From Ctena decussata (taxonomy: Eukaryota; Mollusca; Bivalvia; Lucinida; Lucinidae), in assembly GCA_963989385.1 (NCBI GenBank), contig OZ022509.1, forward strand, positions 80,486,043 to 80,550,042: a stretch of 64,000 bases of DNA, given 5' to 3'. Under the pieces are notes generated by a model. It was not told the DNA's origin. It saw nothing but the letters and a program-made list of their open reading frames with translations, and made no database searches. The translations under genes were made by a program, and so were the position numbers. Each line of letters starts with the position of its first letter. Position 1 is the stretch's first letter. Shown piece after piece: positions 58,570-64,000 of the stretch.

Positions 58570-59518
58570 TTAAATATGATACAAGTAAAAACATATTACA
58601 ATGTATAAAGTCCACAATGCCCCCCATACCCAACACATACAATCGTTAAATATGATACAAGTACAAATCTGTTACAATGTATAGAGTCCACAATGCCCCA
58701 ATCCCCAACACATACAATCGTTAAATATGATACAAGTAAAAAACTGTTACAATGTATAGAGTCCACAATGCCCCCATCCCCAACACATACAATCGTTATA
58801 TATGATACAAGTAAAAACCTGTTACAATGTATAGAGTCAACAATGCCCCCATCCCCAACACATACAATCGTTAAATATGATACAAGTAAAAACCTGCTAC
58901 AATGTATAGAGTCAACAATGCCCCCCCCACTCCCAACACATACAATCGTTATATATGATACAAGTAAAACCTGTTACAATGTATAGAGTCCACAATGCCC
59001 CCACTCCCAACACATACTATCGTTATATATGATACAAGTAAAAACCTGTTACAACGTATAAAGTCCACAATGCCCCCCACTCCCAACACATACAATCGTT
59101 ATATATGATACAAGTAAAAACCTGTTACAATGTATAGAGTCCACAATGCCCCCTTCCCCAACACATACTATCGTTATATATGATACAAGTAAAACCTGTT
59201 ACAATGTATAGAGTCCACAATGCCCCCATCCCCAACACGTACTATAGTTATATATGATACAAGTAAAAACCTGTTACAATGTATAGAGTCCACAATGCCC
59301 CCCACTCCTAACACATACAATCGTTATATATGATACAAGTGAAAACCTGTTACAATGTATAGAGTCCACAATGCCCCCGTCCCCAACACATACTATAATT
59401 ATATATGATACAAGTAAAAACCTGTTACAATGTATAGAGTCCACAATGCAATGCCCTCCACTCCAAACACATACAATCGTTAAATATGATACAAGTAAAA
59501 ACCTATTACAATGTATGG
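58570..59518. repeat. 75-bp minisatellite, right part
   Basis: About 12-13 units of the same sequence and orientation as the left part, but more divergent, with small indels in the C-rich stretch. Reading frames therefore break often. Ends in a partial unit at about 59518. Confidence 0.93.
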
Positions 59519-60181
59519 GTACGCCTCCCTGTTTTTGTCCTCCATTTTTACTGAGGGAACAACTTTTGCGGCTTTCTGGAAGTTTTGATCCATTACATAG
59601 CCCTTCCGAAATGGAAGACACTCTTGAATGAAAGAATTTGCTCTTAAATGGACTAAATTGGTTTCTTCAAGACCTGAACTCCACTAAAAAGGGTGGCACA
59701 AATAACTTGGCAGAGTTGCCTCCCCTGAAGCTGCACCCACTCATCTTATTTTATTTTCTAGTATTGTTGATTCATATAAACCAGAGCATGGGAAAACCTG
59801 TCCTACGGAAACGGTTAAAACGCAGAATACAGACTCATATTCATTAGACACTGAAAACAATGTGCAGAGGGCATAGAAAATAACCCCTCCTACGTTTTTA
59901 ACGAAATTATGTCCATTTGTACCTTTAAGTATGGAAATTTTGTCCGCTATTTTACCTTAAACTGTTGAAGATATTTTCACAAAACATGGTAGACGTCTAA
60001 GTAGGTAAGTAAGTAAGTAAATTCTTTATTTAGAGAGGGTAACCCATTTGGTATAACCAATCTTCCATGGGGCCCTCTTTCAAGTCATTATTAACATAAT
60101 TAACAGATTTTTACACAAAACATGACATTATACATATTACATGCTATGGAGAGAACCAGGACACTACACATTCCCACTCTT
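59519..60181. other. unassigned DNA with a LINE-like tail at about 60000-60140
   Basis: (GTAA)n at 60003-60020 is followed by ATTCTTTATTTAGAGAGGGT and TTAACATAATTAACAG, resembling the reverse of a retroposon 3' end. The phrase CCTAC.TTTTTAACGAAATTATGTCC at 59890 recurs at about 62140, 62270 and 62435, an old tandem family. Confidence 0.45.
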
Positions 60182-62145
60182 TTTAGCTCACCTGAGCCAG
60201 CGGCTCCGGGGGAGCTTATAGGATGGTAAGGCTCCGTTGTCCGTCGTCCGTCGTACGTCGTCCGTCGTCCGTCCACACTTTCAAACAACTTCTCCTCTAA
60301 AACCGCTAAGCCGATTGTAACCAAATTTCATGTAGAGCCTCCTGGGACCTTAGGAACGAAAAGTTGTTCAAACGGTCCTGGTCACATGACCAACATGGCC
60401 GCCATGCCCATATATGGTAAAAACCTGAAAAAAATCTTCTTCTCCAGAACCAATAGGTCGATGGCCTTGAAACTTGGTATTTAACATTGGGTACACGAGT
60501 ACTACCAAGATTTTTCAAATTATGACCTTGGGTTGACCTTAACCTTTTTTACTGTAAGATCAAATTTGCTTCCTTATGCTTTTATATGGCAAAATGCTGC
60601 AACATAAGATATCTTGGAAACTGTTGAAGATTTCGGCCTAAAAATTGGTATATACAGTCATCTTAATGACTACACGAAGATTTATGAGTACAAGAGGTCA
60701 AGGTCATTTTTTTTACCTTTGACCCAGAACTCTCATATTTTGACAATATCAAACAATCTCCTCAAAAACAACTAGGCCAATTGTAACCAAATTTCATATA
60801 GATCCTCCAGGGGTTGAGGGAATGAAAATTTGTTCATACGGTCCAGGTCACATGACCAACATGGCCACCACGCCCATATATGGTAAATACCTTTAAAAAT
60901 CTTCTTCTCCATAACCAGTAAACCGATTGCCTTGAAACTCGGTATGTAGCATCGGGTACTCAAGTACTATCGAGATTGTTCAAATTATGACCCTGGGTTG
61001 ACCCTGACCTTTTGTAGGGCAAGGTCAAATATAGGAAAATGCTAAAACATGAGATTTCATGGTAAGTTTTGAAGATTTTGGCCTAAAAATTGGTTTATAA
61101 AATTATCTTAATGAGTACATGATGATTTATGAGTACAAGAGGTCAAGGTCATTCTTTGACCTTTGACCCAGAAACCTCAAATTTTGACAATTTCAAACAA
61201 TCTGCTCTAAAGCCACTGGGCCAATTGAAACCAAATTTCATTTAGAGCCTCAAGGGGTTGAGGGAATAAAAAAATTTTCTAACGGTCCTGGACACATGAC
61301 CAACATGGCCGCCACGCCCATATATGGTAAATACATTTAAAAAACTTCTTCTCCAGAGCCAGTTGACCGATGGCCTTGAGACTTTGTATGTAGCATTGGG
61401 TACTTGAGTACTATCAAGATTGTTCAAATTATGATCTTGTGTTGACCTTGACCTTTTTACAGCAAGGTCAAATATGGGAAAATGGTAGAACATACGATTT
61501 CATGGAAAATTTTGAAGATTTTGGCCCAAAAAATTGGTATATACAGTTGTCTTAATGAGTTCATGAAGAATTATGAGTACAAGAGGTCAATGTCATTTTT
61601 TTACCTTTGATCCAAATCGCTCATATTTTGATATTTTCAACCATTTCCTCAAAAGCCAAAGGGCCAATTGTGAACACATTTCATATAGAGCCTCCAGGGG
61701 TAGATTGAATGAAAATTTGTTAAAACGGTCCTGGCCACATGAGCAACTTGGCAGCCATTACCACTTATGGTATAAATCTTTAATATTTTTCTTCTCCAGA
61801 ACCAATACACCTATGGCCTTGAAACTTGGTAAATAGCATGGAGTACTAGAGTACCACCAAGACTGTTCAAATGGTGACCTTGACCTTTTTTGCGGCCTGG
61901 TCAAATATGGGAAAATGCTAGAACGTAAGATTTCATGGAACGTTTTGAAGATTTTGGCCTAAAAATGGTATATATGGTTGTCTTAATGAGTACATGAAGA
62001 TTTATGAGTACAAGTGGTCAAGGTCATTCTTTGACTTTTGACCCAAAACACATATTTTGATTATTTCAGACATGATAAGTAAAAGCCACCTTGCCAATTG
62101 TTCAGGTGAGCGATTCAGGGCCTCATGGCCCTCTTGTTTTTACGG
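60182..62145. mobile_element. tandem-repeat element, CTCACCTGAG ends (Helentron/HINE-like)
   Basis: The left end is TTTTTAGCTCACCTGAGCC, then (GTCCGTC)n. The right end is TCAGGTGAGCGATTCAGGGC, hairpin GGGCCTCATGGCCC, then CTCTTGTTTTT. The interior has about four units of roughly 440-460 bp with ACCAAATTTCAT.TAGAGCCT, CACATGACCAACATGGC, CTTCTTCTCCAGAACC, TTGACCTTGACC and GAGTACAAGAGGTCAAGGTC. The flanks TTTTT | ACGGAATTATG fit insertion inside T-rich DNA without a clear target duplication. Confidence 0.78.
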
Positions 62146-62645
62146 AATTATGCCCTTTTTGAATAATTTTCATAAAGGTAATCGTTCCGCCTTACAACTG
62201 TATTATCTTTGAAGATTTTTCTCAAAACTTATACAACTATAAAGCATCATCGGGCAATATTCAGAGATCCACCTACATTTTTGACCGAATTATTTCTATG
62301 GGTAAGTTTAGTATATAAATCGCGTCCGTTCTATCACTTTAAAACTGTCGAAAATATTTTCATGAAATTTTATAAAAATGTAAAGCATTATCAGGCAATG
62401 AGCAGAGAACAAGAACCGCTACTCCACCTACATGTTTATAAATTCATGTCCCTTTGAATTTTGATATCGAAATTATGTCCTCTCTATTATTCTGAAAACG
62501 TTGCAGATATGTTCACGAAACCTGTTACAAAGTTGATGTTCAGAGAATAAGAAACATAATTCCACCTACATTTTGGATCTCGTAAGCTGGTGGGGACGGG
62601 AGAGGGGGTTGGGGAGAGAGAGAGAACCAAAGAGAGAAAGACATC
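62146..62645. repeat. old tandem family, about 180 bp units
   Basis: Two to three diverged units sharing AAAGCAT.ATC.GGCAAT, CCACCTACAT.TTT and GAATTATGTCC, continuous with the piece at 59880-60000 on the other side of the tandem-repeat element. Confidence 0.6.
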
Positions 62646-64000
62646 TAGTCTCGCCTGCTTAAGTGCCTTGCCTGATCACTCTCGAGAACATAAGACACCT
62701 GCTTAACTGCCTTCCCTGATCACTCTCAGGAACATAAGACACCTACTTAACTGCCTTCCCTGATCACTCTCAGGAACATAAGAAACCTGCTCAACTGCCT
62801 TCCCTGATCATTCTCAAGAACATAAGACACCTGCTTAACTGCCCTTCCTGGTCACTCTCAAGAATATAAGACACCTGCTAAACTGTGTTCCCTGATCACT
62901 CTTAAGAACATAAGACATCTGCTAAATTGCCTTTCCTGATCACTCTCGAGAACATAAGACACCTGCTTAACTGCCTTTCCTGAACACTCTCGAGTACATA
63001 AGATATCTGCTTAACTGCGTTTCCTGATCATTCTCGAGAACATAAGACATCTGCTTAACTGTCTTCCCTGATCATTCTCGAGAACATAAGACACCTGCTT
63101 AACTATCTTCCCTGATCACTCGAGAACATAAGACACCTGCTGATTTCTCTCTCAAGAACAAAACACACCTGCTTAACTGCCTTCCCTGATCACTCTCAAG
63201 AACATAAGACACCTGCTAAACTGCCTTCCCTGATCAGTCTCAAAAACATAAGACACCTGCTTAACTGCCTTTCCTGATCACTCTCAAATACATATAACAC
63301 CTGCTTAACTGCCTTCCCTGATTACTCTCAAAAACATATGACACCTACTTAACGGCCTTCCCTGATCACTCTAAAGAACATAAGACATCTGCTTAACTGC
63401 CTTCCTGATCTCTCCCAAGAATATAAGACACCTGCTTAACTGCCTTACCATATAACTTAAGACACCTGCTTAACTGCCTTCGTGATCACTTTCGAGATTA
63501 TAAGACACCTGCTTAACTGCCCTTCCTGATCACTTTCAAGAACATAACACCTGCTTAACTGCCTTCACTGAGACATCTGCCTAACTGCCTTCATTGCTCA
63601 CTCTCAAGAACATGAGACACCTGTTTAACTGCCATTCCTTGTCATTTCAAGAACATAAGACACCTGCTTAACTGCCGTCTCTGATCACTCTCGAGAACAT
63701 AAGACACCTGCTTAACTGCCTTCACTGATCACTCTCGAGAACATAATACAACTGCTAAACTGGGTTCCCTGATCACTCTCAAGAACATAAGACACTGCTT
63801 AACTGCCTTTCCTTGTCACTATCAAGAACATAAGAAACCTGCGTAACTGCCTTCCCTGATAACTCTCGAGAACATAAGACACCTGCTTAATTGCCTTCCC
63901 TTATCATTCTTGAGAACATAAGAAATCTGCATAACTGCCTGCCGTGATCACTCGAGAGAACATAAGACACCTGCTTTACTGCATTCCCTGATGACTTTTA
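62646..64000. repeat. 44-bp minisatellite, runs off the window
   Basis: About 30 units of CTCGAGAACATAAGACACCT, GCTTAACTGCCTTCCCTGAT, CACT with many substitutions and small deletions. The right border is outside the window. Confidence 0.95.

Larger units (their letters stand above)
54691..58573. mobile_element. TTAA-flanked TIR element, 3875 bp, inserted in the 75-bp array
   Basis: TTAA at 54691-54694 and 58570-58573. The inner ends, GAGAGGATGACCC, then TAAGCATCGAGCATTGG (54695-54724), and the inverse at 58540-58569, match at 26 of 30 positions. The array resumes at ATATGATACAAG right after the second TTAA, exactly where it left off. No transposase is recognisable in the interior, which contains SINE-like pieces near 55720-56200. 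The TTAA target suggests piggyBac-like mobilisation, but the ends are not diagnostic. Confidence 0.8.

Noticed and set aside
48521..64000. Further exons of the CXorf38-like gene
   Set aside because: A phase-2 continuation was looked for. Candidates near 50480-50560, 52990-53200 and 55400-55500 had poor splice sites, no coiled-coil or domain character, or lay in repeats.

Overview
The window looks like AT-rich nuclear DNA from a marine invertebrate, most likely a bivalve mollusc. Evidence: one intron-containing gene of the CXorf38-like (DUF4559) family; degraded LINE and Penelope-like retroelements; tRNA-derived SINEs; mollusc-style tandem-repeat elements bounded by CTCACCTGAG or TACGCCCGTTTT termini; and many minisatellites. 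There are no operons, Shine-Dalgarno sites or dense ORFs. The species cannot be fixed from the sequence alone.

The one host gene I can support is on the + strand with five visible coding exons: 26515-27252, 30047-30205, 37788-37994, 48023-48371 and 48442-48520. All joins are in frame. The predicted protein (510 residues so far, open at its C-terminus) has an N-terminal DUF4559 domain with an internally duplicated Cys-rich module, an R-N-x3-H motif of HEPN type just after the first splice junction, and then coiled coils. Its introns carry much of the mobile DNA described here. The 5' non-coding exon(s), promoter and last exon(s) were not found.

Layout. 0-3 kb: two 521-bp direct repeats around a palindromic repeat cluster and a tRNA-like sequence. 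3.3-3.4 kb: (TA)n. 4.2-6.05 kb: broken LINE (+), followed by a 43-bp minisatellite to 7.45 kb. 8.7-11.3 kb: TIR element holding a Helentron-like tandem-repeat element, which holds a SINE. 12-16.9 kb: microsatellites, SINE pieces and unassigned DNA. 16.9-18.4 kb: broken jockey/CR1-like LINE (-), abutted by a Penelope-like element end (18.45-19.7 kb). 21.8-24.1 kb: Penelope-like N-terminal fragment and a degenerate tandem-repeat element. 25.3-26.4 kb: Penelope-like 3' end that stops about 74 bp before host exon 1. 26.5-48.5 kb: host gene with intronic MITEs, SINE, Penelope-like copies, a 3.2-kb tandem-repeat element, a Tc1/mariner-like MITE, a second broken LINE, a 380-bp triplication, and 41-bp and 56-bp minisatellites, the latter hit by a solo-LTR-like insertion. 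49-50 kb: 72-bp minisatellite. 51.07-52.16 kb: near-perfect 1.09-kb palindrome between TA tracts. 53.9-59.5 kb: one 75-bp minisatellite split by a 3.9-kb TTAA-flanked TIR element. 60.2-62.1 kb: another Helentron-like tandem-repeat element. 62.65 kb to the end: a 44-bp minisatellite running off the window.

The best candidates for new biology are the HEPN-type CXorf38-like protein with its duplicated Cys module, the nested and TSD-marked insertions that give a relative history of the locus, and the palindrome, which must first be cleared as an assembly artefact. All intron and exon calls are by eye and lack transcript support.
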